Below, piece after piece: positions 35,653 to 44,976 of a stretch of DNA of 64,000 bases. A program made the translations under genes and the position numbers. Within the stretch, counting starts at the first letter, position 1; every line of letters begins with the position of its first letter. The notes beneath the pieces were generated by a model. The model did no database searches and was not told the DNA's origin. It saw only the letters and a program-made list of their open reading frames with translations. Location: assembly GCA_035515795.1 (NCBI GenBank), contig DATJAY010000033.1:38753-102752 (forward strand), in the 5' to 3' direction. This DNA is from Candidatus Acidiferrales bacterium. GTDB taxonomy: Bacteria; Bacteroidota; Ignavibacteria; Kryptoniales; JAKASW01.

Positions 35653-36638
35653 CACCATCGATTGAGAAGATGCAGCCAGATTATTTGATCGAGCCCGGAA
35701 AATCACCGCGACATGCAACTCCGGCTGATATTATCGGAGCGAATGTCGTATTAAGCGGTTCCGATCTATTAAGTGCTCTCCTAGAACTCGTTAAAATCAG
35801 GATCACATTCTTTGTCGGCATGTCGGCAATTTTCGGTTATGTCCTTGCTGCAAACGAGATCTCGACGGCAATGATACTTCCCATACTCGGGATATTTCTT
35901 CTCTCGTGCGGTTCGGCGGCATTTAATCACTACCAGGAGCGTGACACGGATCTGCTGATGCATCGCACCAGCAAGCGGCCTCTTCCATCGGGGACAATGT
36001 CTCCGCAAGCTGTCCTATGCATCGTATTCGGACTTTCACTTGCAGGGAGTGCGTTGATTCTTTTTACGGGAAACGCGACATCGCTGATCCTGTCTTTGCT
36101 GGCATTCGTTTCGTACAATGCAATTTATACTCCCCTCAAAAAGGTGACCCCGTTTGCGGTGATACCGGGTTCGTTTGTCGGATCTTTTCCCGTAATGGCG
36201 GGGTGGGCGGAGGCCGGTGGATACGTTTTCGATCCAAGACTTATTGTGATCACGGCTTTCTTTTTTATCTGGCAGATACCGCACTTCTGGCTGCTGATGG
36301 ATATGTACAGCGCGGATTACGAGCGTGCAAACTTTCCGACTCTCCGAATGTATTTCAGTGCGAGGACTCTATCTGTCCTCACTTATCTGTGGATCGTAAT
36401 TATGTTCCTGACTTCCGCCTTTTTTGTAATCACAGAAGTCGTAAACAATATTCCGACGCAAGTTGCCATTGCTGCACTCGGTTTGTGGCTTGTCATCGGC
36501 ACACGGAAGATAATTTCGAACACCGACGATAAACGTGCGAACAAATCTGCCTTCATGAAAATAAATATTTATGTGCTGGCAATTACGCTGGTTGTCATGG
36601 TCGACAGAGTCCTCAGTCTTCCCTGGAGGATGTTTTGA
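35649..36638 (+). CDS. ctaB: Protoheme IX farnesyltransferase (heme O synthase)
   Basis: The 329-residue UbiA-family membrane enzyme attaches farnesyl to heme B to give heme O for the oxidase. After a polar N-terminus of about 40 residues come the helices and the first aspartate-rich motif NHYQERDTDLLMHRTSKRPLPSG. A second family stretch, YTPLKKVTPFAVIPGSFVGSFPVMAGW, follows. Seven to nine hydrophobic helices are visible. No ctaA (heme A synthase) is in the window, so the heme type (O or A) of the oxidase is not settled by this locus. It overlaps coxB by 4 bases. Confidence 0.94.
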   Translation: MTPSIEKMQPDYLIEPGKSPRHATPADIIGANVVLSGSDLLSALLELVKIRITFFVGMSAIFGYVLAANEISTAMILPILGIFLLSCGSAAFNHYQERDTDLLMHRTSKRPLPSGTMSPQAVLCIVFGLSLAGSALILFTGNATSLILSLLAFVSYNAIYTPLKKVTPFAVIPGSFVGSFPVMAGWAEAGGYVFDPRLIVITAFFFIWQIPHFWLLMDMYSADYERANFPTLRMYFSARTLSVLTYLWIVIMFLTSAFFVITEVVNNIPTQVAIAALGLWLVIGTRKIISNTDDKRANKSAFMKINIYVLAITLVVMVDRVLSLPWRMF

Positions 36639-36666
36639 AAATGATAAATCGCAAGGAATTTTGTAA

Positions 36667-38076
36667 ATGAATTTTCTCGACAAGCTTGTCATTCCCGAAT
36701 CGAACGAACACCTGACACTTCTGAGATATCTTCTCGTCGTTGTGACAATCTTCTTCGTGACATATGCGAGCATAGCTGTTATTGCTTCAACTTTCTCAAC
36801 GATCTTCGACCGCAGCGGGAGAAAGAACGGCATCAAGCATCATTCGAAATTTGCACAGGACCTTGCCGATCTGGCCGCACCGGGCAAGGGTGCGATCTAC
36901 GCGATGGCTGTAGTACCTCTTGTTACCGTGATCCTGACATACGCGCAACTTCTTTACGGGATGGATATCGGCATCACGTCTTATCTTTTCTACTCCGCGA
37001 TTTTCTACTTCGTCGGATTTTACTTCCTCTACGGATACAAACGGTCTTTCCATCTTGATTCCATCTTCACCGCTTTTCAAAATCTTGCTTCCTCGCAAAA
37101 AGCCGAAGTCCAGCCCGACGTGGCGAAAGACGTCGAATCTTACGAGCACTCGGCTTCATCCTCCAGAAAAAATGGCGGTCGCCGGAGCGCGGTACTTCTC
37201 TGGATAGGAACATGGCTTTTTGTGGGAGCGACGCGACTTGCGTTCACTCCCGAGAGATGGTCGGATTCTTCGCTTGGCGCAATTCTTTTTTCAGGCGAAA
37301 CTATATGGAGTCTTATCAACTATATCGTCACAGCGCTCGTCATAACAAGTGCCGCCGTGTTGTTTTTCTTCTTCAAATGGGAAAAGGGAATCGCTCTCTC
37401 GGCGGATGATTCATATAGGACATTCGTCGAGAGGCGTGTTCTTCCTGTGGGTCTTGTCGCGGTCGCACTCGAGCCTGTCCTGATTTTCTTCGAGATACAA
37501 AACCTTCCGCAATCTGGTATTTCCAATTTGACGTTCGCCATCGCGTGCATCGGAATATTCATTGCACTTCTCGTCCTTCTCCTTTTCTATTCGATGCTCA
37601 GAGATTCCCGGGTGAATCTCGGCAGCTACGCGTTCGTCAGCGTTGTAGTGTTAGTCTTCATGTGGGCGGCGAAAGACGAGATAGCCTTCCATTACGCGAC
37701 ACGCAATCAAAACCAGATGCTCGGGCAGAGATACGAAACAATGCTCGCCTCGCTCAACCCGAACGAAGCCCAACCCGTAATCAGCGGGGAGGACATTTAC
37801 AACGGAAGATGCAGCGCCTGCCACAGGTTCGATATTAAGCTTGTCGGACCGCCATATAACCAGACGCTTCCGAACTTCGTGGGTAAGATGGATTCGCTGG
37901 AGGATTTCATCATGAACCCGCGGCAGGTTGTGCCGGGATATCCGCCGATGCCGGGCCAGGGATTGAAACCCGCCGAAGTGAAAGCCGTTGCGGAATATAT
38001 CATGGGAGTTTATTTGAAGGCACATCCCCCAAAGGGGCAGGACACTTTGAAGGTAGAGAGCAAGAAGCCGGCATGA
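36667..38076 (+). CDS. Eight-helix membrane protein with C-terminal cytochrome c domain
   Basis: I do not recognise a named family for the membrane part. The 469-residue product has about eight hydrophobic segments. Three come before residue 125, a charged cytoplasmic-type loop of about 45 residues (KAEVQPDVAKDVESYEHSA) follows, and five more lie between about 175 and 345. A class I cytochrome c domain ends it, with CSACHR (C382), KLVGPPYNQTLPNF and the Met-ligand candidate GYPPMPGQGL. It is the last gene of the respiratory operon, 28 bp after ctaB. The heme end should face the periplasm and could carry electrons to CuA of subunit II, replacing the cytochrome c domain that coxB lacks. Confidence 0.8.
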   Translation: MNFLDKLVIPESNEHLTLLRYLLVVVTIFFVTYASIAVIASTFSTIFDRSGRKNGIKHHSKFAQDLADLAAPGKGAIYAMAVVPLVTVILTYAQLLYGMDIGITSYLFYSAIFYFVGFYFLYGYKRSFHLDSIFTAFQNLASSQKAEVQPDVAKDVESYEHSASSSRKNGGRRSAVLLWIGTWLFVGATRLAFTPERWSDSSLGAILFSGETIWSLINYIVTALVITSAAVLFFFFKWEKGIALSADDSYRTFVERRVLPVGLVAVALEPVLIFFEIQNLPQSGISNLTFAIACIGIFIALLVLLLFYSMLRDSRVNLGSYAFVSVVVLVFMWAAKDEIAFHYATRNQNQMLGQRYETMLASLNPNEAQPVISGEDIYNGRCSACHRFDIKLVGPPYNQTLPNFVGKMDSLEDFIMNPRQVVPGYPPMPGQGLKPAEVKAVAEYIMGVYLKAHPPKGQDTLKVESKKPA

Positions 38077-38170
38077 GTTCTTTACTTAATTATTAGTCAC
38101 TCACCGTAGCCTGAACACTCAAATGTCAGCGCTCGATTTGTAAAAAGAAGTTTATTGTATGGAGATCGAA

Positions 38171-38581
38171 ATGAAAGTTAAAGGAACCTACACGGTAAAA
38201 AAGTGGGAAGAGTCGGCTTATCGAGAAATGTCTCCGGAAAAAAAGATGACAAAGGCTTCCGTCGAGTACAGTTTCAGCGGAGAAATCGAGGGCAAGGGCC
38301 TGGTCGAATACCTGATGTTCTATTCTCATTTTGACGCGAAGGATCAACACAACGCCGCGGCTTCTTACGTAGGACTCATATATTTTGATGGAACACTATC
38401 GGGAAAGTCGGGGAGTTTTGTGCTCGAAGACAATGGTGCGTTCGAAGGCGGGGCCGCAAAATCGACTTTGAAGATCGCCAAAGGCTCAGGCACCGGTCTG
38501 CTCGATGGGATTCATGGAAACGGGAGGTATGTGGCTGATCAAGGAGGTTATCACATTGAGTTGGAATATAATTTGAGATGA
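38171..38581 (+). CDS. DUF3224 domain protein
   Basis: The 136-residue protein matches the DUF3224 pattern: MKVKGTYTVKKWEE at the start, a central YVGLIYFDGTLSGKSGSFVLEDNGAFEGG, and GTGLLDGIHGNGRYVAD near the end. It should be a small cytoplasmic beta-barrel of unknown function, related in fold to allene oxide cyclase-like barrels. ATG 38171 was chosen over 38159 because GGAG lies six bases before it and family members start here. It overlaps the next gene by 4 bases, so the two are coupled. Confidence 0.82.
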   Translation: MKVKGTYTVKKWEESAYREMSPEKKMTKASVEYSFSGEIEGKGLVEYLMFYSHFDAKDQHNAAASYVGLIYFDGTLSGKSGSFVLEDNGAFEGGAAKSTLKIAKGSGTGLLDGIHGNGRYVADQGGYHIELEYNLR

Positions 38582-38916
38582 CGACAATTACTGATGATTT
38601 CATGCGAACGATGCTCCAGAAGACGAAGAACTATTGTATTGTCATTCTGAAACCGGGGCCTAACAGGAGCAAGCCTGAAGCTGATAAAATTATCTGGGAG
38701 CACGGCCGGCGTAATTTTATGCTCCGCGCAGGTGGAAAATTGTCCATCGTCTGTCCGGTCTCCGGAGGGACCGAGGTATCCGGCATCTGTATTTTCAATG
38801 CCGGTGTAGACGAGACGAGAAAGCTGATGGACGACGATCCGGCAGTGAAAGCAAATGTTCTCCTCTATGATACATATAGCTGTCGATCTTTTCCGGGTGA
38901 CAGCCTGCCCGGATGA
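38578..38916 (+). CDS. YciI-like small protein
   Basis: The 112-residue protein has the ferredoxin-like YCII layout: a first strand YCIVILKPGPNR, a helix with IIWEHGRRNFML holding the conserved His-x-x-x-x-x-x-Leu region, GGKLSIVCPV, and then GICIFNAGVDETRKLMDDDPAVKANV followed by the terminal strand. This resembles the YciI family, whose biochemical role is mostly unknown. It is translationally coupled to the DUF3224 gene. Such small proteins often accompany stress-type ECF regulons, like the one at 58910-61984 in this window. Confidence 0.7.
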   Translation: MTTITDDFMRTMLQKTKNYCIVILKPGPNRSKPEADKIIWEHGRRNFMLRAGGKLSIVCPVSGGTEVSGICIFNAGVDETRKLMDDDPAVKANVLLYDTYSCRSFPGDSLPG

Positions 38917-38958
38917 TTTATTGCTATTAGATCGTGAATATTTAATTCAGCATTAATT

Positions 38959-39189
38959 TTGCCGGTAAGATATTCGGAGAAAATAACTGAGACCATAGCC
39001 GATTTAGGGGAGTCTTTGATCCGGCTTCTGAACTCAATCGGAACGTTCAGGACTGAAGAGAAGAGGAGTTCGATCCATGTTGTCCGGGGGCAGGCGTTTG
39101 TGGGCATCGATCCGAAGAAAAGTTAGCTCGGCGTGAATGTCGTTCTCAACCGTCCCATTTTTTCTCCTCCTGCGGACAAGGTGGAATAA
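38959..39189 (+). pseudogene. DUF5655-like gene broken by a TAG stop
   Basis: One frame reads EKITETIADLGESLIRLL, IHVVRGQAFVGIDPKKS, then TAG at 39124-39126, then LGVNVVLNRPIFSPP to a TAA at 39187. DUF5655-type domains have a tryptophan or similar residue where the stop lies (KKSWLGVNVVL), and a single G to A change (TGG to TAG) explains it. A TTG at 38959 could have been the start. The conserved helix-strand-strand order before and after the stop supports a recently inactivated gene. A sequencing error is possible. It follows the YciI-like gene by 42 bp. Confidence 0.55.
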
Positions 39190-39360
39190 GTCTCCGCTAT
39201 TGGAATCATTGCTGGGGTGATCTTCGGAATCGTCGATATCATCCCGATGATGTTCATGAATCTGCCGAATCGAAATCTTGCGATGGCGGGAGCATTCGCA
39301 AATCGATTTGCGATAGGTTTTGTTGTGGAAGCAGGAAGGGGGAAGTTGTCGACGACTTAA
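39190..39360 (+). pseudogene. Remnant of a small membrane protein gene
   Basis: The frame after the TAA at 39187-39189 encodes about 56 residues with one strong hydrophobic helix and a typical membrane-protein turn (GIIAGVIFGIVDIIPMMF, then NRNLAMAGAFANRFAIGF), ending in a basic tail and TAA at 39358. No ATG, GTG or TTG with a ribosome-binding site starts it, and it seems cut at both ends. I do not recognise a family with confidence. It may be the remnant of a gene that stood after the DUF5655-like gene. Confidence 0.4.
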
Positions 39361-39378
39361 GAAATTTGATATTCTCTG

Positions 39379-40182
39379 CTAAATTATTTCCACAAGTTTA
39401 AGCAGCAGTCGAGAAAATTTTTCATCAACATTTTCACCAATTCTTAGTACATCGTCATGTGAAAGTTTTTCCAAAGTGGTTCCAGCGCTGTAATTTGTGA
39501 GGCAACTTATCCCTATTACTTCCATATTTACTGACCGGGCAAACGTTGCTTCATGGATCGTCGACATTCCGACTGCATTTCCTCCAAGGCCTCTATAAAA
39601 TTTTACTTCAGCCGGGGTTTCGTATGACGGTCCCGTCAAACCTAGATACGTTCCGGATTTGAGGTCTATGCAGGATTCTTGCGCTGCCAATAGGGCTGCG
39701 GCTGCAAGTCTCTCGCTATACATCGGATTCAGTTCCGCTTTAGGCATTCTCAAATCAGCCAGGACATTCCTAGAGGTTAGGTTGATTTGATCTTTTATCA
39801 GCATCAAATCGCCCGGAGAAAACTTTTCGTCCAAAATTCCCGCGGCGTTTGTCAGGACAATTTTCTTTATTCCCAGTTGATGGGAGACGATAGCGGTTAC
39901 CGCAGCATCGATAGTGGATGCCGTCTCGTAAAAGTGGACTCGTCCGCTGAAAACTAGAACTCTCTTGCCGGCAACTTTTGCGCTGACGATTTCGCCGAGA
40001 TGCCCGGGAACGGTCGAGCGCGGGTAGTCGGGAATCTCGGCCGACTCTAGAGCGATTTTGTCGGTGAGGTGCCTCGTGAAGCTGCCAAGTCCGCTTCCGA
40101 GAACTACAGCAATATCGTGGTGCACTCCTTTGAAGCGGGAGGAAACAAAATCTCCAGATTGTTGAAAGGGAAGAGAAGTCAT
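39379..40182 (-). CDS. Purine-nucleoside phosphorylase
   Basis: The 267-residue class I (trimeric, PNP/MTAP-type) phosphorylase splits purine nucleosides with phosphate into base and ribose 1-phosphate. Visible are VVLGSGLGSF (phosphate loop), FSGRVHFYE, the base-site region LTNAAGIL, the typical GPSYETPAEVKFYRGLGGNAVGMSTIHE, and the conserved ISCLTNYSAG. It is the last gene of the nucleoside import and salvage operon, 76 bp after the permease gene, and completes the route from imported nucleoside to base. A homotrimer in the cytoplasm is expected for the family. Confidence 0.93.
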   Translation of the reverse strand: MTSLPFQQSGDFVSSRFKGVHHDIAVVLGSGLGSFTRHLTDKIALESAEIPDYPRSTVPGHLGEIVSAKVAGKRVLVFSGRVHFYETASTIDAAVTAIVSHQLGIKKIVLTNAAGILDEKFSPGDLMLIKDQINLTSRNVLADLRMPKAELNPMYSERLAAAALLAAQESCIDLKSGTYLGLTGPSYETPAEVKFYRGLGGNAVGMSTIHEATFARSVNMEVIGISCLTNYSAGTTLEKLSHDDVLRIGENVDEKFSRLLLKLVEII

Positions 40183-40258
40183 CGATTCGTCTTCACCTCA
40201 GTCCTCTGCCAAAAGTTGAGGAGGTGCTTGAAAATTGTTCCTGCTCCATCATCGTTGA

Positions 40259-41173
40259 TTATTTTTCTTTCTCGTACGGTATTCCATCTGCCGCCGGTGC
40301 GATGGACTTTCCAATGAATCCGGCAAGAACGACTATGGTTGCGACATAGGGAATCATCTGGATAAATTGAGTCGGCAATCCAGCGCCCTGCAGCTGGATT
40401 TCCAGACTCTCAGCGAGTCCGAACAACAGACACGCTGCCGCTGCACCGAGGGGGTTCCATTTCCCGACAATCATTGCGGCAAGCGCTATGAATCCGCGCC
40501 CAGCCGACATTCCGTCCGTGAATGAATGCTGATCGAATGCCAGCCACGCCCCGCTGAGTCCGGCGAGTACACCGCTGATCATGACTCCATAATATCTGTA
40601 GAGCGATACACTGATGCCAACCGTGTCCGCTGCTTCGGGGTTTTCACCTACCGCACGAAGTCGCAAGCCGAATCGTGTTTTGAATATGATGAGGTGACTC
40701 GCGAAAACAATGAAAAGTGTCAAGAGTACCAATGGATTGCCGAGGAGTCGGGCAATCTCAGGTGAACGATCGGCGAATGGTAATTTTAGATCAGGGAGCC
40801 CGATTATCCTGTCTGAATTGCTTGAACTGTGGAACAATATTTCGAGAACAAATTTGGTAATCCCGACTGCAAAAAGATTGATCGCTATTCCCGAGATTAT
40901 CTGATCCGCTTTGATGTTTATCGACACCACCGCATGTATCAACGCCGTGAGGATGCCGAACACAATCCCGCAGACTGCGCCGATCAACGGGTTACCGGAG
41001 TAGTATGTCCCGACCGTCGCGCCGAACGCTCCGTTAAGCATGATCCCTTCGAGAGCGATGTTCGTTACGCCGCTTCGCTCACTGTAAACACCGCCTAACG
41101 ATGCCAGCGCATAGGGAACAGTGATCCGGATTGTCTGCGCGATAAAAGCCAGTGAAAGAATTGAGCTTATCAT
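40259..41173 (-). CDS. Nucleoside-type ABC transporter permease (second)
   Basis: The 304-residue permease of the BMP/NupQ (YufQ, RbsC-like) type has about eight to nine hydrophobic helices. Landmarks are ASLGGVYSERSGVTNIALEGIMLNGAFGA at the start, ADQIISGIAINLFAVGIT, and GLRLRAVGENPEAADTVGISV, the cytoplasmic loop that contacts the ATPase. It pairs with the upstream permease, overlapping it by four bases (ATGA), to form a heterodimeric channel. Its context with BMP protein, cdd, tdk and PNP indicates nucleoside uptake. Confidence 0.9.
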   Translation of the reverse strand: MISSILSLAFIAQTIRITVPYALASLGGVYSERSGVTNIALEGIMLNGAFGATVGTYYSGNPLIGAVCGIVFGILTALIHAVVSINIKADQIISGIAINLFAVGITKFVLEILFHSSSNSDRIIGLPDLKLPFADRSPEIARLLGNPLVLLTLFIVFASHLIIFKTRFGLRLRAVGENPEAADTVGISVSLYRYYGVMISGVLAGLSGAWLAFDQHSFTDGMSAGRGFIALAAMIVGKWNPLGAAAACLLFGLAESLEIQLQGAGLPTQFIQMIPYVATIVVLAGFIGKSIAPAADGIPYEKEK

Positions 41174-42252
41174 TCTTCAGAAAGGCTCAACGTTCTCTTC
41201 TTCAGATAGTTCATGACAATTCCGCGGAATATTCTATTTGAAGATATGACAAAAATTATTACGATCGCCTGAAGTATGCTGACTAATTCTTTGGGCACCA
41301 TGGTATTTATGACCAAGCCGCCATAGTCCAACATTCCAAAAAGCAAAGCGGCTAGAATAACTCCAAAAGGATTGTTCAACCCGAGGAGAGCAACGGCAAT
41401 TCCCATGAATCCCGTTCCGCTTGAGAAGCCTTCCTCAAAATAATATTTGTATCCCATCACAAAATTTGTCCCGACGAGTCCGGCGATTGCTCCGCCGAGT
41501 GTCATGCTCAAGATGATGTTCCTTGAAACGCTTATCCCTCCGTACTCCGCTGCCTTTGGATTGAAGCCGACTGCCCGCAATTCATAACCAAAGCGTGTTC
41601 TCTCAACATAGTACCAAACGAGCACGGCGGTGACGAGCGCAATGAGGATCGAGAGATTTACCGGCGAGCCCTCGAAGCCGGGGAGAAACTTGTCGAAGCG
41701 AGGCAACGTGCCGGCGGGCGAAATCGAAGGAGTATGAACCGTTGCGGGGATGTTGTATACGTTTGTGACGAAATAACTTATGAGGGCAGCGGCAATGAAA
41801 TTGAGCATGATCGTATTTATGACTTCGTGCGCTCCTACTTTCGCTTTCAAATATCCCGGAATAAACCCCCATATTCCGCCGCCCACCATGCCTGCAAGAA
41901 TCAGGAGGGGGATTTCGATGTAAGATGGTACACCAAAGGTCTTCATGCCTACAAGGGCAGTGACAAAAGCGCCAATCTGTAATTGTCCTTCGGCCCCGAT
42001 GTTGAATAAACCCGTTCGAAAACAAATCGCAACCGAGAGACCGGCAAAAATCAACGGCGTCGATTTGAATAGGAGCTGCCCGATTCCATACGAGCTTCCC
42101 AGTGTCTGCGAAAGAAGCACCGAATAGACTTCGAACGGATTCTGACCAACGATGACGATAAAAACAGCTCCTACAGTGAAGGACAATATCACCGCGAGGA
42201 TCGGGATCAGGAAGTTCTGCGTTACAGGATGTTCAAGAAAGGGTCTGTTCAT
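41170..42252 (-). CDS. Nucleoside-type ABC transporter permease (first)
   Basis: The 360-residue permease resembles NupP/YufP. After a first helix there is a periplasmic stretch with VGQNPFEVYSVLLSQTLGS. The core then reads IFAGLSVAICFRTGLFNIGAEGQLQIGAF, and the ATPase-contact loop is RTRFGYELRAVGFNPKAAEYGGISV. About nine hydrophobic helices are present. ATG 42252 is preceded by AAGGGA and overlaps the ATPase gene by 20 bases. It works with the second permease and the two-module ATPase to import nucleosides delivered by the BMP lipoprotein. Confidence 0.9.
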   Translation of the reverse strand: MNRPFLEHPVTQNFLIPILAVILSFTVGAVFIVIVGQNPFEVYSVLLSQTLGSSYGIGQLLFKSTPLIFAGLSVAICFRTGLFNIGAEGQLQIGAFVTALVGMKTFGVPSYIEIPLLILAGMVGGGIWGFIPGYLKAKVGAHEVINTIMLNFIAAALISYFVTNVYNIPATVHTPSISPAGTLPRFDKFLPGFEGSPVNLSILIALVTAVLVWYYVERTRFGYELRAVGFNPKAAEYGGISVSRNIILSMTLGGAIAGLVGTNFVMGYKYYFEEGFSSGTGFMGIAVALLGLNNPFGVILAALLFGMLDYGGLVINTMVPKELVSILQAIVIIFVISSNRIFRGIVMNYLKKRTLSLSEE

Positions 42253-43786
42253 ATGAATCCCTTAGGGATCGCTGCTCATCTTCTTTCGATCCTGTCATAT
42301 AAAGTCCAAGTTCATTCTCGTCGACTTCATTATTTGGGAAAATCTTTGCAATCTTTCCGCCGTACATGACCGCTATCCTATCAGACAGGCTTACGATCTC
42401 ATTCAGGTCGGCTGAGATAAGCAGGATTGCTTTGCCGGAGTCGCGTGCAGAGACAAGCGTACGATGGATGAATTCGATTCCTCCGATGTCTACTCCTCTT
42501 GTGGGCTGGCTCGCAATTATCACTTCTGCATTTCTGGAAAGTTCGCGTGCCATGATTATTTTCTGCTGGTTGCCTCCCGATAATCCTCGAGCGTGAATGA
42601 AAGGATCAGCGGGTCGGATATCAAATTTCTGAATCAGAAGTTCTGCGTTTTGAGTTACTTCAGTTCTCTTCATAAGAAATTTAGGACTAAACCTGGCGTG
42701 CATACCTAGAATCAAATTTTCCTCGACAGAGAAATCAATTACGAGACCTCTTCTTATTCTGTCTTCCGGAACGTGAGCAAAACCTTTCAGGAAAATTTCT
42801 TGCGCGCTCAGGCCGACAAGTTCAACGTCATCTATTTTTACAGAGCCTGACGACGGTTTCAAAAGGCCGGTCAAACATTCGACAAGCTGCGACTGTCCGT
42901 TTCCTTCAATGCCTGCGATTCCGAGAATTTCCCCGGATGCCACCTCGAACGACACGTCGCGCAACTTTGCCACCCCCCGTCGGTCAATGTAGTTCAGATT
43001 TCGTATGAAAAGTCTTGGTGCAGTGGTTTTCTTCTCTGATTTCTCGACTCGCAGAAGCACTGGCCGGCCGACCATCAGTTGTGCAATCTCCGGTGGACTG
43101 GTTTTCTTTGTTTCAAGGTCGCCGACGAGTTTTCCTTTCCGCATTACGGAAACGTGTTGGCTTATTGCCATCACCTCGTTCAGCTTGTGAGTGATGAGCA
43201 CAATCGTCTTGCCCTGCCCATTCAACTGTGAAAGAATTTCGAAGAACTGCTTTGTTTCCTGGGGAGTCAGAACGGCGGTCGGTTCGTCGAGTACCAGGAT
43301 ATTGGCTTTTCTATAAATTGCCTTCAATATTTCGATACGCTGCTGAACTCCTACTCCGACATCCTCCACTCTTTCATCCAACGGAACATTCAGCGAAAAC
43401 TTTTCAGCCAGAGCGGAGACTTCCGCAGTCATTCTCTTTAGATCGAGGAAAAGAGTTTTCGTTGTCTCAGCACCTAAAACTATGTTCTCGAGAACGCTCA
43501 ATTTCGGGACAAGCATGAAATGTTGGTGTACCATTCCAATCCCGAGTTTTATCGAATCGTGGGGAGATCTTATGACAACATCTTTTTCATCGATTCGAAT
43601 ACGGCCGGAGTCGGGCTGGTAAAGACCATAGAGCGTCTCCATCAAAGTGGTTTTTCCGGCGCCGTTTTCACCGACGAGAGCGTGGATCGTTCCGGTTTCC
43701 ACTTTTAGAGTTACGTTGTCATTGGCCACCGTTCTCGCGAAGCGCTTGGTGATGTTCAGGAGTTCTATTGCGTAGGACATTTTCAT
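42233..43786 (-). CDS. Nucleoside-type ABC transporter ATP-binding protein, two modules
   Basis: The 517-residue protein has two fused ABC cassettes, as in NupO/YufO, RbsA and MglA. Module 1 has Walker A VGENGAGKTTLM, a signature VGVGVQQRIEILKA that replaces the usual LSGGQ, and Walker B ANILVLDEPTAVL. Module 2 has GIEGNGQSQL in place of a full Walker A, the signature LSGGNQQKIIMARE, and VIIASQPTRGVDIGG. The weakened signature in module 1 and the degenerate Walker A in module 2 are normal for this transporter class. It energises the two permeases encoded after it. Confidence 0.92.
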   Translation of the reverse strand: MKMSYAIELLNITKRFARTVANDNVTLKVETGTIHALVGENGAGKTTLMETLYGLYQPDSGRIRIDEKDVVIRSPHDSIKLGIGMVHQHFMLVPKLSVLENIVLGAETTKTLFLDLKRMTAEVSALAEKFSLNVPLDERVEDVGVGVQQRIEILKAIYRKANILVLDEPTAVLTPQETKQFFEILSQLNGQGKTIVLITHKLNEVMAISQHVSVMRKGKLVGDLETKKTSPPEIAQLMVGRPVLLRVEKSEKKTTAPRLFIRNLNYIDRRGVAKLRDVSFEVASGEILGIAGIEGNGQSQLVECLTGLLKPSSGSVKIDDVELVGLSAQEIFLKGFAHVPEDRIRRGLVIDFSVEENLILGMHARFSPKFLMKRTEVTQNAELLIQKFDIRPADPFIHARGLSGGNQQKIIMARELSRNAEVIIASQPTRGVDIGGIEFIHRTLVSARDSGKAILLISADLNEIVSLSDRIAVMYGGKIAKIFPNNEVDENELGLYMTGSKEDEQRSLRDSYEQTLS

Positions 43787-43871
43787 TAGAGGTAAGATGC
43801 AAGAGGCAAGAAGTCAGAAACACGATTTACTCCTTTCTTGCTTCTTGTCCCCGGCGTCCTGCTTCTATTCT

Positions 43872-44969
43872 CTATTCAGTTGGCACTTTTATCTGTCCGC
43901 TGATTATTTGCTGCTTCAAGGATTTGATTTTATCATAGGCATTTTGCGGAATCATCGATTTGTTGTTTTGATCGTAGACAAGGTCAACGCCGTCATCAGC
44001 AAGGCCGAAGACTTCGGCTCTGCCTCCTTCAAAATTTCCATCTTTCCATTTTTTTATTATGTCGTAGACTGCAACGTTGCCTTTCTTGACCATACTGGTC
44101 AACACATAGCCGGGAGCCTCCTTCCACTGATCCATGTCGACTCCGATCGCATATTTCTTCATCTCGCGGGCAGCCTCAAATACGCCGAGTCCTGTCACCC
44201 CGGAAGCATGATATATGATATCCGCACCTTGAGAGTATTGGCTTAATGCGAGTTCCTTTCCTTTTGCCGGATTCTTGAAAGCATCACCGGTAACTCCGGC
44301 ATAAGCGATCAGAACTTTTGCTTTGGGATTGACATACTTGACACCTGCTTCATAACCTGCTTGAAATTTTTTGATTAGCGGCGATTCCATTCCACCGACG
44401 AAGCCGACGATGTTGGTTTTCGTGATCAACGCAGCCAATGCCCCGACAAGAAATGAACCCTCCTCTTCCCGGAATTCAATCGCGATGAGATTTGGCGGGA
44501 GCGGTTTGCCCGGGTCATACGAATAGTCTATGCACGCAAACTTTTTATCGGGAAAATCCTTCGCAACATTTGTAATGTCATCGGTGAAAATGAATCCAAC
44601 TCCGAATATCAAGCCGATTCCTTTCTGACTTGCAAGCTGGCGCAGGGCAGATTCACGGTCCGAGCCGCCGCTCGGTTCGACATACTGAAAGTTGACCCCA
44701 AGACTGTCCTTGGCTGTTTGAATGCCCAGGTAGGCGGCATCATTAAAAGACTTGTCTCCGCGTCCACCTACGTCAAACACCAGACCCACTTCGCTATTTA
44801 CCGGAACACCGGGTTGACCTTTTCCGCAGGAAATGAAAAGCAAGCACAAAGGGACTAACGTGAGCCACCGGGTGAAAATAATGGAATACCGGGATGATGG
44901 GACGATGGATCCGTAGGACGATGAAAAAAATTTCTCCTGCCGCTTTGTACCTTTGAGCCTCTGTGTCAT
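43872..44969 (-). CDS. BMP-family nucleoside-binding lipoprotein
   Basis: The 365-residue substrate-binding lipoprotein has a signal segment LTLVPLCLLFISC with lipobox FISC. It is followed by VGLVFDVGGRGDKSFNDAAYLGI, a hallmark of Med/PnrA/BMP proteins. Other landmarks are GLIFGVGFIFTDDI, SFLVGALAALITKTNIVGFVGGMESPLIKKFQAGYEAG and ADIIYHASGVTGLGVF. Family members bind nucleosides. ATG 44969 was chosen over longer frames because AAGGA lies five bases before it and it follows the tdk stop by 7 bases. The protein should deliver substrate to the ABC permeases encoded next in the operon. Confidence 0.9.
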   Translation of the reverse strand: MTQRLKGTKRQEKFFSSSYGSIVPSSRYSIIFTRWLTLVPLCLLFISCGKGQPGVPVNSEVGLVFDVGGRGDKSFNDAAYLGIQTAKDSLGVNFQYVEPSGGSDRESALRQLASQKGIGLIFGVGFIFTDDITNVAKDFPDKKFACIDYSYDPGKPLPPNLIAIEFREEEGSFLVGALAALITKTNIVGFVGGMESPLIKKFQAGYEAGVKYVNPKAKVLIAYAGVTGDAFKNPAKGKELALSQYSQGADIIYHASGVTGLGVFEAAREMKKYAIGVDMDQWKEAPGYVLTSMVKKGNVAVYDIIKKWKDGNFEGGRAEVFGLADDGVDLVYDQNNKSMIPQNAYDKIKSLKQQIISGQIKVPTE

Positions 44970-44976
44970 TGTATCC

